Shown piece after piece: positions 1-5,950 of a stretch of 21,101 nt of DNA. Where the stretch lies: the NCBI GenBank assembly GCA_046597895.1, contig JBKJJS010000089.1, forward strand, positions 1 through 21,101, read 5' to 3'. A program made the position numbers and the translations under genes. Position 1 is the first letter of the stretch. Every line of letters starts with the position of its first letter. The stretch is from WLJO01 sp046597895. Its GTDB lineage: Bacteria; Actinomycetota; Acidimicrobiia; Acidimicrobiales; Ilumatobacteraceae. The notes below the pieces were generated by a model that was given only the letters and a program-made list of their open reading frames with translations, was not told the origin of the DNA and made no database searches.

Positions 1-263
1 GCCGCCGCGCTGATCCCGGACCCCCCGGTGGGATCGACCGCCAGACGTTCTTGAATGTCCTTCAGATCCCCGCCGGCGCTGAACGCCCGGCCGGCACCCG
101 TCAGGATCGCGACCCGAACGTCCTCGTTCTCACCGAGTTCGCCCCAGACCCGCTCCATCTCGGCGTGTGCTTCGGGATGGAGACCGTTCAAGACGTGGGG
201 TCGATTCATCGTGACCGTGGCGATGCGGTCGACGATGTCGATCGTCAGGTGGCGGTAGTTCAC
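1..263 (-). CDS. Enoyl-CoA hydratase/isomerase family protein (partial, N-terminal 87 residues)
   Basis: This is the start of a crotonase-fold protein that runs off the left edge. The translation begins (M)NYRHLTIDIVDRIATVTMNR, a typical crotonase first strand pair, and continues to AGRAFSAGGDL at about residues 64-74. That stretch matches the family oxyanion-hole motif (G-x-G-x-x-F-x-A-G-x-D-L), which stabilises the acyl-CoA thioester enolate. Members usually have 250-290 residues, so two thirds is missing and the exact reaction (hydration of enoyl-CoA or another crotonase chemistry) cannot be fixed. The start is a GTG that overlaps the TGA stop of the upstream TetR gene by the sequence GTGA, so the two are translationally coupled. 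Together with the acyl-CoA dehydrogenase stump across the divergent promoter, this points to a TetR-controlled fatty-acid or acyl-CoA degradation locus. The family call is firm; the substrate is unknown. Confidence 0.85.
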   Translation of the reverse strand, partial: MNYRHLTIDIVDRIATVTMNRPHVLNGLHPEAHAEMERVWGELGENEDVRVAILTGAGRAFSAGGDLKDIQERLAVDPTGGSGISAA

Positions 264-898
264 TGAGCGTCGCTCCGTGCGCTGAGGAGTGCCGCTATCG
301 AGCGACGAAATCCCTCCACGGCGAGTCGATGTGTGTCCGGGTCGGCCGACAATTCGACCAGGCCCAACGTGAGGGCTTCCAGCATCGCAACGACTGTCGG
401 ACGATCCGCCGTCGGCAACTCGCCCGTCGAGATCCCGAGGTCGACCATCCTGGTGAACAGTGCCCGACGCTGGGTCGGCAGTCCCTCCCTCACTCCAGAC
501 AAGTCAGGATGTCGTGCCGTATCTATCCGCGCCGCCGCTTGGAAGCGCGCCGCCTCTGGCGCTTGCGCATTCATGGCGATGAACGATGCAAGAAGGGCAT
601 CAAGCTGAGACGCAAAGGTTTGAGCACCGGTGATCGCGGGGAGGATCCACTCGGCGTACGTCTCGAACTGCACCTCGCTGTGGACGGCCAAGTACAGCTC
701 TGCCTTCGAGCTGAAGTAGTTGTAGATCGCCGACGGAGCCAGCCCCGCTCGGTCGGCCAGCAGCCGGTAGGTCGTTGCGGGGTAACCCAGTTCCGCGAAC
801 GCAGTTCGCGCGACGCCGAGGACACGCGCCCGTGTGGCGTCGCCATCGGAGTCGACCGGGCGCCCGAGTCGCGGGCTCGAAGGGATCGAAGCAGTCAC
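260..898 (-). CDS. TetR/AcrR-family transcriptional regulator
   Basis: The protein has 212 residues, the normal TetR length. An N-terminal helix-turn-helix spans about residues 26-68 (VLGVARTAFAELGY, then YRLLADRAGLAPSAIYNYF, then SSKAEL), which is the classic TetR signature. The remaining helical part is the ligand-binding and dimerisation domain. There is no nearby ATG. I chose the GTG at 898 because a TATTCT box (905-910) lies six bases upstream, as expected for a leaderless actinobacterial transcript, and because the helix-turn-helix would be cut by later starts. A perfect inverted repeat (916-935) lies just upstream and very likely is its own operator. The gene is coupled by GTGA to an enoyl-CoA hydratase gene and faces an acyl-CoA dehydrogenase fragment, so the ligand is plausibly an acyl-CoA. 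The ligand is inferred, not seen. Confidence 0.88.
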   Translation of the reverse strand: MTASIPSSPRLGRPVDSDGDATRARVLGVARTAFAELGYPATTYRLLADRAGLAPSAIYNYFSSKAELYLAVHSEVQFETYAEWILPAITGAQTFASQLDALLASFIAMNAQAPEAARFQAAARIDTARHPDLSGVREGLPTQRRALFTRMVDLGISTGELPTADRPTVVAMLEALTLGLVELSADPDTHRLAVEGFRRSIAALLSARSDAQ

Positions 899-904
899 AC
901 CGCC

Positions 905-910
905 AGAATA
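905..910 (-). promoter_or_regulatory. -10 box of the TetR gene (TATTCT)
   Basis: TATTCT on the minus strand ends six bases before the GTG start of the TetR gene. This spacing would put the transcript start at or next to the start codon, giving a leaderless mRNA. The -35 region would fall in the operator at 916-935, so repressor binding should block it. Confidence 0.5.
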
Positions 911-915
911 GCCGA

Positions 916-935
916 ATATGAACGGGTGTTCATAT
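916..935. promoter_or_regulatory. Palindromic operator for the TetR regulator
   Basis: Two perfect 8-base arms, ATATGAAC and GTTCATAT, are separated by four bases (GGGT). Size and layout fit a TetR dimer site. The palindrome lies exactly five bases from the -10 box of the leftward TetR gene (905-910) and five bases from the candidate -10 box of the rightward gene (941-946). One bound dimer would therefore cover both -35 regions, giving joint autoregulation and control of the divergent gene. The symmetry is seen in the sequence; binding is inferred. Confidence 0.75.
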
Positions 936-940
936 CTCGG

Positions 941-946
941 TACACT
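941..946 (+). promoter_or_regulatory. -10 box of the divergent acyl-CoA dehydrogenase stump (TACACT)
   Basis: TACACT lies five bases right of the TetR palindrome and 30 bases before the ATG at 977. Unlike most promoters in this window it would give a leader of about 24 bases, and that leader carries a clear ribosome binding site (GGGGAG at 964-969, seven bases before the ATG). Confidence 0.45.
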
Positions 947-976
947 CCGTATCGAGACGAGCCGGGGAGCGAGCAG

Positions 977-1084
977 ATGGAACGGACCCACTTCGAGGAC
1001 GATCACAAGCTGCTCCGCGACGCCTTCCGGCAGTTCGTGAAGACGGAAGATCCAGACACTCGACCGCGCGCTCTCGGGTGGTGA
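977..1084 (+). pseudogene. Truncated acyl-CoA dehydrogenase, N-terminal stump
   Basis: The first ~24 residues, MERTHFEDDHKLLRDAFRQF and then VKTE, match the N-terminus of FadE-type acyl-CoA dehydrogenases, which normally run to about 380 residues. After that the frame reads DPDTRPRALGW and stops, which no longer looks like the family. No catalytic or FAD-binding part remains, so the gene is dead. It keeps a good ribosome binding site (GGGGAG, seven bases upstream) and a TetR-controlled promoter, showing it was once a regulated gene of this locus. Its 3' side meets the truncated end of an integrase read from the other strand. The junction, roughly 1049-1108, looks like a deletion end point. 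In a neighbouring frame, 1049-1103 reads IQTLDRALSGGDWPTVV and stop, which could be the tail of another lost gene, but this is weak. Confidence 0.65.
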
Positions 1085-1479
1085 CTGGCCGACCGTGGTG
1101 TAGCCCCCTCGACGAGCGACAGTTGTTTGCGGTAAGTCGCGAAGGTCGTCGCCCGCACCCGGTGCCGGGCAACGTGATCCAGCCACCAACAAGTGAGCTC
1201 GCCGAGCGTCGACTTGGCGTGGAAGCCCTCGGACAAGCGGGCGAGCCGGGTGTCGTCCTGCGACTCCGCGACGCGCCGGTCGCGCGAGGCCGCAGCGAGC
1301 GCTCGCGTCTTCCCGGTGGGCCGACCGACCTTGCCGTCTGGGCGCCGCCACCGTGCCACCCACACGGCACGGGTGCGATCGAAATACGGCTCGGCCTGAC
1401 CATTCGGCGCTTTGCCGACCACGGTGAAACTGCCCGTCGCCTTATCCGCGACGCGCTTGCCACGAGGTGCCTTAGGCAT
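1003..1479 (-). pseudogene. Tyrosine (phage-type) integrase, 5' fragment
   Basis: About 124 residues of a tyrosine recombinase are recognisable from the ATG at 1479. First comes an AP2-like arm-binding strand region (YFDRTRAVWVARWRRPDGK, about residues 32-50), then the start of the SAM-like core-binding domain (TLGELTCWWLDHVARHR, then ATTFATYRKQLSLVE). Homology ends near 1108; the frame stays open to 1003 but with no family likeness. The whole catalytic domain with the Arg, His and Tyr residues is absent, so it cannot recombine DNA. The ATG at 1479 is preferred over the in-frame start at 1503 because GGGAGG (1484-1489 on the minus strand) sits just before it. The gene begins 148 bp from the 3' end of a tRNA gene and points away from it, the usual layout of an element integrated in a tRNA. 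Confidence 0.7.
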
Positions 1480-1503
1480 TGGGCCTCCCTCGGATGCTCC
1501 CAC

Positions 1504-1626
1504 CGATAGCGACGCTTTGAGAGTAACGCTCCGCGAACGAGGACGTACGTCGGCTGAGCACCTCGGACAAAAGTCCTGGTCAGAGTATGTTCTGTGGACG
1601 TTGGCGAACGCCCGCGAACCCAGCAG
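1504..1626. other. Non-coding stretch between integrase remnant and tRNA-Sec
   Basis: This stretch of 123 bases would have carried the attachment site and integrase promoter of the lost element. I see a 10-base palindrome (GACGTACGTC, 1542-1551) and a short GGAC-AAAA-GTCC hairpin, neither with a clear role. I found no second copy of the tRNA 3' end here or elsewhere in the window, so no attachment-site pair can be drawn. Confidence 0.4.
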
Positions 1627-1719
1627 CGGAGGTGGACGGGAATCGAACCCGCCGAACGAGGATCACTCGTTCCAGCCGCTTTGAAGGCGGTGGAGCCCAC
1701 CAGGTGCCCGGACACCTCC
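1627..1719 (-). tRNA. selC: Selenocysteine tRNA (anticodon UCA)
   Basis: The 93-base RNA has the marks of tRNA-Sec. The anticodon loop is CTTCAAA, giving anticodon UCA, which reads UGA. A long variable arm has a six-pair stem (AACGAG with CTCGTT) and loop TGATC. The T arm holds GGTTCGATTCC. Acceptor and T stems stack to 13 pairs (7 plus 6), as in bacterial tRNA-Sec. The D loop is tiny (CTGGT), also typical. The discriminator base is G and no CCA is encoded. Oddities: the D stem (GGGCAC with GGGCTC) has an A-G mismatch, and the anticodon stem has four clean pairs and then an unpaired C before TCCA-TGGA. The tRNA is charged with serine and converted to selenocysteine by SelA, and delivered by SelB; none of these genes is in the window. 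A serine tRNA is excluded by the anticodon. Confidence 0.85.
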
Positions 1720-1750
1720 CCGGCAACCCGACGTGGGAAGCCGCACGCGC

Positions 1751-1756
1751 ACCATA
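1751..1756 (-). promoter_or_regulatory. Possible -10 box of the selenocysteine tRNA gene (TATGGT)
   Basis: TATGGT on the minus strand lies 31 bases upstream of the mature tRNA 5' end, allowing a short leader for processing by RNase P. No good -35 hexamer is seen. It is back to back with the promoter of the small peptide gene at 1781. Confidence 0.3.
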
Positions 1757-1767
1757 TCGGGTTGAGG

Positions 1768-1773
1768 TAGGTT
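1768..1773 (+). promoter_or_regulatory. -10 box of the small membrane peptide gene (TAGGTT)
   Basis: TAGGTT ends seven bases before the GTG at 1781, the spacing of a leaderless transcript. The bases AGGT-TCG-ACCT (1769-1779) form a small palindrome over the predicted transcript start. GAGGTAGG could alternatively serve as a ribosome binding site if transcription starts further upstream. Confidence 0.4.
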
Positions 1774-1780
1774 CGACCTC

Positions 1781-1858
1781 GTGAAGAAGCGACTCCTCAT
1801 GCTCATCATCCTTCTTGGCTTGGTCGGCTTCGCCGCCAAGAAGCTGCGGGACTCGTAA
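1781..1858 (+). CDS. 25-residue single-pass membrane peptide (DLW-39-like)
   Basis: The frame encodes (M)KKRLLMLIILLGLVGFAA followed by KKLRDS. That is a basic start, about 15 hydrophobic residues, and a charged basic end, so a single short membrane helix with Lys/Arg on both sides. This resembles the N-terminal part of the tiny actinobacterial DLW-39 family, which also tends to lie beside tRNA genes, but the acidic DLW tail is missing. The start is GTG with a TAGGTT box seven bases upstream; the stop is TAA. The gene diverges from the selenocysteine tRNA and lies 31 bases before the tad promoter. Short frames can occur by chance, yet the clean KK-hydrophobic-KK design and the promoter make a real gene likely. 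Its function is unknown. Confidence 0.6.
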   Translation: MKKRLLMLIILLGLVGFAAKKLRDS

Positions 1859-1888
1859 GCCACACCCGCCAAGCTCCGCGGCTCGACG

Positions 1889-1917
1889 TTGTCGCCGCCA
1901 CACCCCTCCTGTAGCGT
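1889..1917 (+). promoter_or_regulatory. Promoter of the tad operon (TTGTCG - 17 - TAGCGT)
   Basis: A -35-like TTGTCG (1889-1894) is followed after 17 bases by TAGCGT (1912-1917). Transcription would start near 1924, giving a leader of about 54 bases before the first gene, which has its own ribosome binding site. The same TAGCGT hexamer occurs before tmk. Confidence 0.45.
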
Positions 1918-1977
1918 CCCGATGACACCGACTTCCCCGTCTGATGGCTCGTTGAGCCGCGCTCGGAGGTGGTTGTC

Positions 1978-2628
1978 ATGCTCATCACATGCTGGTCGGT
2001 CAAGGGAGGCAGCGGGACGACGGTCGTCGCGGCGGCGTTGGCCTTGCTCGCCGCCGAACGCTTCGGAGATGCATGGCTCGTCGACCTCGCCGGTGACGGA
2101 CCCGCCGCACTCGGCGCCCCCGAACCGAGCGGGCCGGGTGTCGGTGATTGGTTGGCGGCGCCCCCGAGCGTCGGGCACGACGCCATCGCCCGACTGCAGA
2201 TCCCCGTGGCCGACGGGTTGGCTCTCCTCCCGGCTGGCGACCGCACCTCGCCGTCGGCCGCCCGGTGGCACACCCTCGCGGTCGCCTTGTCAGACCACCC
2301 CCGCATCACCATCGTCGACGCCGGCACGGGGCCCCCTCCAGAACCGCTGCGGGAGCGGGCCAGCCACGACATCCTGGTCGTACGGGCCTGCTACCTCGCC
2401 CTTCGGCGCGCCGCCGCGCTGAGCCGGCCACCGAGTGGCATCGTGCTCGTCGCCGAGCCGGGTCGGGCACTGCGGCGCGCCGATGTCGAGCACGCCGTCG
2501 GGGTGAGCGTCGTGGCGGAAGTGGAGTGGGATCCCGCGGTCGCCCGCGCCATCGACGCCGGCCTCCTCGCGGGGCGTATGCCCCGCTCGTTGAGGGCATC
2601 GCTCGGGGGGCTGGCATGGGCGGCGTGA
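1978..2628 (+). CDS. CpaE/TadZ-like MinD-family ATPase of the tad locus
   Basis: This 216-residue protein opens with MLITCWSVKGGSGTT, a deviant Walker A motif at residues 9-15 as in MinD, ParA and CpaE ATPases. TIVDAGTG further on fits the Walker B strand. CpaE/TadZ proteins place the Tad pilus machine at the pole or septum; the mycobacterial relative is called Ssd. The usual N-terminal receiver-like domain of CpaE is absent, so this is a short form. Mid-protein motifs are poorly conserved, and activity as an ATPase is not certain. I chose the ATG at 1978, since GGAGG (1965-1969) sits eight bases before it; the GTG at 1969 would overlap that site. The gene leads a run of six overlapping tad genes and ends inside the start region of TadA. 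Confidence 0.8.
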   Translation: MLITCWSVKGGSGTTVVAAALALLAAERFGDAWLVDLAGDGPAALGAPEPSGPGVGDWLAAPPSVGHDAIARLQIPVADGLALLPAGDRTSPSAARWHTLAVALSDHPRITIVDAGTGPPPEPLRERASHDILVVRACYLALRRAAALSRPPSGIVLVAEPGRALRRADVEHAVGVSVVAEVEWDPAVARAIDAGLLAGRMPRSLRASLGGLAWAA

Positions 2629-3782
2629 CATCCCGGGTGCTCATCGACGAAGTGTGCGCGCTCGTCCGCGCCGAGCGTCCGACCGCCGCCCAGGAATCAC
2701 GCGACGCCCCTGGCGGCCTCGCGGTCGCCGTCGACCACCATCTCGACGCGACGGCGCCACTGCTGCCGGTGGCACAGCGCCGTGGGGTACGTCAGCAGAT
2801 CCTCGCCCGGCTCACCGGTCTCGGTGCACTCGAACCGTTTCTGGCCGACGAAGCCGTCACCGAGGTCGCCGTCAACGCCGGGCGCGACGTATGGGTGGAC
2901 CGCCATGGCCGCATGGAGCACGTCGCCACACTGGCCACCGGTGAAATCGACACCCTCGTCGAGCGGATCATCGGCCCGCTCGGCCTTCGATTCGATCGCA
3001 CCTCACCCATCGTCGATGCCCGACTCGCTGACGGGGCCCGGCTGTGCGCGGTCATGGCGCCTCTCGCTGTCGATGGGACGTGTGCCTCCATCCGCCGTTT
3101 CGCGTTGCACGACATCCCCCTGAGCGCGTTCGCGTCGCCCGATGTCGCTGGGCTGCTACGCGACCTCGTCGCCAGTAAGTGCAACATCGTTGTCTCAGGC
3201 GCGACGTCGTCCGGGAAAACCACCCTCCTCAACGCGCTCGCAGGGTTGCTGCCTCCGCGCGAACGGGTGATCACCATCGAGGACACGGCGGAACTCCGCC
3301 TTCACTCCGACCACGTGGTACGGCTGGAGGCGAGGCGGGCGACACCGGATGGCGTCGGCGAGATCACCGTCAGAGATCTCGTACGCGCCGCGCTGCGGCT
3401 GCGGCCGGACCGGCTCGTCGTTGGCGAGGTCCGTGGCGCCGAAGCGTTCGACATGATCCAGGCTCTGAACACCGGTCATGACGGCTCGCTGTCCACCGTT
3501 CATGCCAACAGTCCGCAGGACGCGGTCCGTCGTATCGCCTCGCTCGCGCTGCAGGGCGCGTCCGGCCAACCGCTGGACTCGGTCGTCGAACAGGTGCGCT
3601 CATCCATCGACGTCGTCGTACACGTCGCCCGGCTGGGTGATGGTCGTCGCCGCATCGTCGAGGTGGTGGAAGTGGCCCGTCCAGGAGGGAGCGGCGCGCT
3701 TGTCGAACGCCTCGTCACGGGCGATCACGTCGTGCGGGTACCCAGCCGCCAGCGGACACCAGAAACGGCGGAGCGGCCATGA
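2616..3782 (+). CDS. tadA: TadA/CpaF secretion ATPase
   Basis: This 388-residue hexameric ATPase drives assembly of Tad (Flp) pili at the inner face of the membrane. All family motifs are visible: an N-terminal domain with DEAVTEVAVN, Walker A GATSSGKTT at about residues 195-203, the Asp box ITIEDTAEL, Walker B RLVVGEVRGAEAFDMIQAL, and the His box with DGSLSTVHANS. The C-terminus (VRSSIDVVVHVARLGDGRR) is typical of CpaF. The ATG at 2616 follows a GGGGGG run five bases upstream and overlaps the end of the CpaE-like gene by 13 bases. A GTG at 2625 (overlap GTGA) is the alternative. The stop overlaps the TadB start by ATGA. Length and motifs are intact, so it should be active. Confidence 0.93.
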   Translation: MGGVTSRVLIDEVCALVRAERPTAAQESRDAPGGLAVAVDHHLDATAPLLPVAQRRGVRQQILARLTGLGALEPFLADEAVTEVAVNAGRDVWVDRHGRMEHVATLATGEIDTLVERIIGPLGLRFDRTSPIVDARLADGARLCAVMAPLAVDGTCASIRRFALHDIPLSAFASPDVAGLLRDLVASKCNIVVSGATSSGKTTLLNALAGLLPPRERVITIEDTAELRLHSDHVVRLEARRATPDGVGEITVRDLVRAALRLRPDRLVVGEVRGAEAFDMIQALNTGHDGSLSTVHANSPQDAVRRIASLALQGASGQPLDSVVEQVRSSIDVVVHVARLGDGRRRIVEVVEVARPGGSGALVERLVTGDHVVRVPSRQRTPETAERP

Positions 3783-4540
3783 AGGGATGGTGGATACCCG
3801 TGGCCGCAGTGCTTGGCATCGTGGTGCATCACGTCGCGACCCGCCTGTGGTGGACCGGACGGATCACGGCGCGGCTGTCACCGCCAACGCCTCGGGGCCG
3901 ACGGCTCCTCGTCAGGGTGCCGGGCCAACTCGTCGCCCGGCTGGAACGGCGGGCTTGCCTGGCCGACGACGTCGCACCGACATTGGACGACCTGGCGCGG
4001 TCCACCGCCGCTGGTTCCACGCTCACGACGGCCATCGAGGGCCTGGGCCCGGCGCGACGCGCTCGGCCGTTCGCGGCGCTGTTGGGCACATGCTTGGTGG
4101 ATCACCGGCTCGGGGCCTCGCTGGGCGACGCCCTGGCCATCGCCAACCCAGGCACCAGCCTGGTGCCCCCTCAACGTCGATCTCCTCGGCGGCGGCCACC
4201 CCCACCGAGTCCGGAACCGGCATTGGGGCTGGCAGTGCTCGAACTGGCCGCCCGCCACGGTGGAGCCACCGCGGCGAGCCTCGACCGTGCGGCATCGGCC
4301 GTGCGCGAGCGCCGAGCCGTCATTGCCGAACGAGCCGTCCAATCAGCCCAGGCCCGGCTGTCCGCCCTTGTCCTCACACTCCTGCCGATCGGCTTCGCCG
4401 TATGGACGGCGAGTACCGATCGCAGGGTGGCCCGCTTTCTCGCCGGCTCACCTCTCGGGTGGGCGTGCCTGGGCGTCGGACTCACACTCAACCTCGCCGG
4501 ATGGGCCTGGATGCGCCTCATCATCCGGGGGCGACCATGA
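3779..4540 (+). CDS. tadB: TadB-like pilus assembly membrane protein (type II secretion F domain)
   Basis: TadB is one of two related inner-membrane platform proteins of the Tad machine. The 253-residue sequence has a hydrophobic N-terminal segment (WWIPVAAVLGIVV), a soluble T2SF-like core (LDDLARSTAAGSTLTTAI, then LAVLELAARHGG, then RAASAVRERRAVIAERAVQS), and two C-terminal membrane segments. The core begins with the GxxL-type helices seen in the F domain. One odd stretch, about residues 122-143 (PGTSLVPPQRRSPRRRPPPP and on), is a Pro/Arg-rich insert between two core helices. It could be a linker or a pair of compensating frameshifts, and it replaces the short acidic loop normally found there. 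Both ends overlap neighbours by ATGA, so translation is coupled to tadA and tadC. Confidence 0.85.
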   Translation: MKGWWIPVAAVLGIVVHHVATRLWWTGRITARLSPPTPRGRRLLVRVPGQLVARLERRACLADDVAPTLDDLARSTAAGSTLTTAIEGLGPARRARPFAALLGTCLVDHRLGASLGDALAIANPGTSLVPPQRRSPRRRPPPPSPEPALGLAVLELAARHGGATAASLDRAASAVRERRAVIAERAVQSAQARLSALVLTLLPIGFAVWTASTDRRVARFLAGSPLGWACLGVGLTLNLAGWAWMRLIIRGRP

Positions 4541-5304
4541 CCACGGTCTTGGCCGGCCTGATTCCGGCACTGGTCGCGCTCGTGGTGTGGGGTGGGTCCC
4601 GGCTCGCCCGTCCCCCAACTCGGCGAGTCAGCCCGCGGTCTGCCGCTCGCTACGACCGGGCAGTCGCTCGCAGGACTCGTCGCCCAGTCATCGGCCGGTC
4701 GGTCGGGAGCGGTCTCTTCGCCATCGTCGTAGCCCTCGTCGTAGCCATCGGCGCCGGGGTGCTACCGGCCATCGCGGTACTCGTGTTTCTTCTCGTCCTG
4801 GCACCCCGGTGGCGAACCATGCGGACACGCAAGGCGGCGACGCGAGCCGTGGTCTCCGACCTGGCCGACACCATCGATCTGCTCGTCGTCCTGATCCGAT
4901 CCGGGCTGACACCGATGCAGTCGATCGGGATGCTGGCTCAGCGCGCCCCACCCTCGTGGCGGCCGGGCTTTGCCGCCGTAGAGGACGCCCGTCAACGCGG
5001 CATTCGCTTCGTCGACGCCCTCGACGAACTCGTCATCGCCGTCGGGGCCCCCGGCGGCGGCATCGTCCACGCGTTGTCCTCCGCCGAGCGCTACGGACAC
5101 CCGCTCGGGCCCACGCTCGAACGGCTCGCCGACGAAGGCCGAGCCGCTCGCCGACGCCAGGCCGAGGCCGAGGCCCGCCAACTCCCAGTACGGCTCAGCT
5201 TCCCCCTCGTGTGCTGCACGCTCCCGTCATTCGTGCTGCTCACCATCGCCCCCCTCTTGGCTGGGGCCTTCTCATCGCTCTCACTCTCCGGAGGTCCACC
5301 ATGA
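4537..5304 (+). CDS. tadC: TadC-like pilus assembly membrane protein (type II secretion F domain)
   Basis: The 255-residue protein is the second platform protein of the Tad system. It has an N-terminal membrane segment (residues ~2-20), a central pair of membrane segments (LFAIVVALVVAIGAGVLP and AIAVLVFLLVLAP), and then the T2SF core: DLADTIDLLVVLIRSGLTP, IRFVDALDELV, and GHPLGPTLERLADEGRAARR. It ends with the usual PVRLSFPLVCCTLPSFVLL membrane segment. RRRQAEAEARQLPVRL is a strong TadC hallmark. The gene overlaps tadB by ATGA at the start and the pilin gene by ATGA at the end. TadB and TadC probably pair in the membrane below the growing pilus and contact TadA. Confidence 0.9.
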   Translation: MTTVLAGLIPALVALVVWGGSRLARPPTRRVSPRSAARYDRAVARRTRRPVIGRSVGSGLFAIVVALVVAIGAGVLPAIAVLVFLLVLAPRWRTMRTRKAATRAVVSDLADTIDLLVVLIRSGLTPMQSIGMLAQRAPPSWRPGFAAVEDARQRGIRFVDALDELVIAVGAPGGGIVHALSSAERYGHPLGPTLERLADEGRAARRRQAEAEARQLPVRLSFPLVCCTLPSFVLLTIAPLLAGAFSSLSLSGGPP

Positions 5305-5504
5305 ACCGCCTTGTCACTCGTCTCCACATCTGGTGGACCACCACACACTCCGATCGGGGGCAGGCGACCGCCGAGTACGCCCTCGTGCTGCTCGGGGCCG
5401 CCATGGTGGCGCTCATCCTCATCGGCTGGGCCACCGGCGGGGGAGCGGGCAAGATCGGCGGCCTGCTGAACCGCGTGATCGACTCGATCACCGGCTCGTT
5501 CTGA
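5301..5504 (+). CDS. Flp-type pilin / DUF4244-like small protein
   Basis: The 67-residue protein has a short basic leader and then DRGQATAEYALVLLGAA, the Flp pilin signature. Prepilin peptidase should cut after Gly20, leaving Glu at +5 and Tyr at +6 (G|QATAEY). A membrane helix of about 20 residues follows (YALVLLGAAMVALILIGWA), then a short amphipathic end (IGGLLNRVIDSITGSF). Rv3656c of Mycobacterium is the comparable gene at this place of the locus, and it carries the DUF4244 name. This would be the main pilus subunit. The gene overlaps tadC by ATGA and shares one base with the next start (TGATG). The peptidase needed for cleavage is not in the window. Confidence 0.85.
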   Translation: MNRLVTRLHIWWTTTHSDRGQATAEYALVLLGAAMVALILIGWATGGGAGKIGGLLNRVIDSITGSF

Positions 5505-5905
5505 TGACGTCGTCGGCTCGTCGGCGGCGCCCGGGTCGGCGGCGCGACCCGACCGAGGATCGCGGGCAGGCCACGGTCGAGGTGGCGCTGACGTTGCCCC
5601 TCCTCGTGTTGTTCCTACTGGCGGGTGTTCAGATGCTCGTCGTCATTCGGGCCCAACTCGCGGTGGTCCATGCCGCCCGGGAAGGGGCGCGGGCGGCCGC
5701 CGTCTCGCCCGCCCCCGGTGGAGCGGCCAGTGGCGCCGCCAACGCCGCCGTCGCGCTCGACGATCTCGGTGTGTCCACCTCCGCCGGGGGCGGGCGGGTC
5801 CGCGTCGAGGTGCGATACCTGGTCCGCACCGACGTGCCGCTCGTAGGCGCTCTCATCGGCGATGTCACGGTCGTCGGTACGGCCTCGATGGCGGTGGAGC
5901 CGTGA
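5504..5905 (+). CDS. TadE-like pseudopilin
   Basis: This 133-residue protein starts with an Arg-rich leader (RRRRPGRRR) followed by EDRGQATVEVALTLPLLVLF, the TadE family mark. Cleavage by prepilin peptidase is expected after Gly21, with Glu at +5. A single membrane helix (VALTLPLLVLFLLAGVQMLV) is followed by AQLAVVHAAREGARAAAV, a strongly conserved TadE helix, and then a beta-rich outer domain (VRVEVRYLV, VTVVGTASMAVEP). TadE proteins are minor pseudopilins needed for pilus formation. The ATG at 5504 overlaps the pilin stop by one base. No second TadE or TadF gene follows, though many actinobacterial loci have one. Confidence 0.88.
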   Translation: MTSSARRRRPGRRRDPTEDRGQATVEVALTLPLLVLFLLAGVQMLVVIRAQLAVVHAAREGARAAAVSPAPGGAASGAANAAVALDDLGVSTSAGGGRVRVEVRYLVRTDVPLVGALIGDVTVVGTASMAVEP

Positions 5906-5950
5906 CGCGGGTAGGCCCGGGCCGGCGCTGTCGCGGGCCGCCTCGTTCGG

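Noticed and set aside
930..1715. A 261-codon minus-strand frame running through the tRNA and integrase remnant
   Set aside because: It overlaps the tRNA and the better integrase frame, and is Arg/Ser-rich without family likeness.
3478..4536. Upstream extension of the tadC frame through tadA and tadB
   Set aside because: The extension is out of frame with conserved genes; the ATG at 4537 with an ATGA overlap is the natural start.
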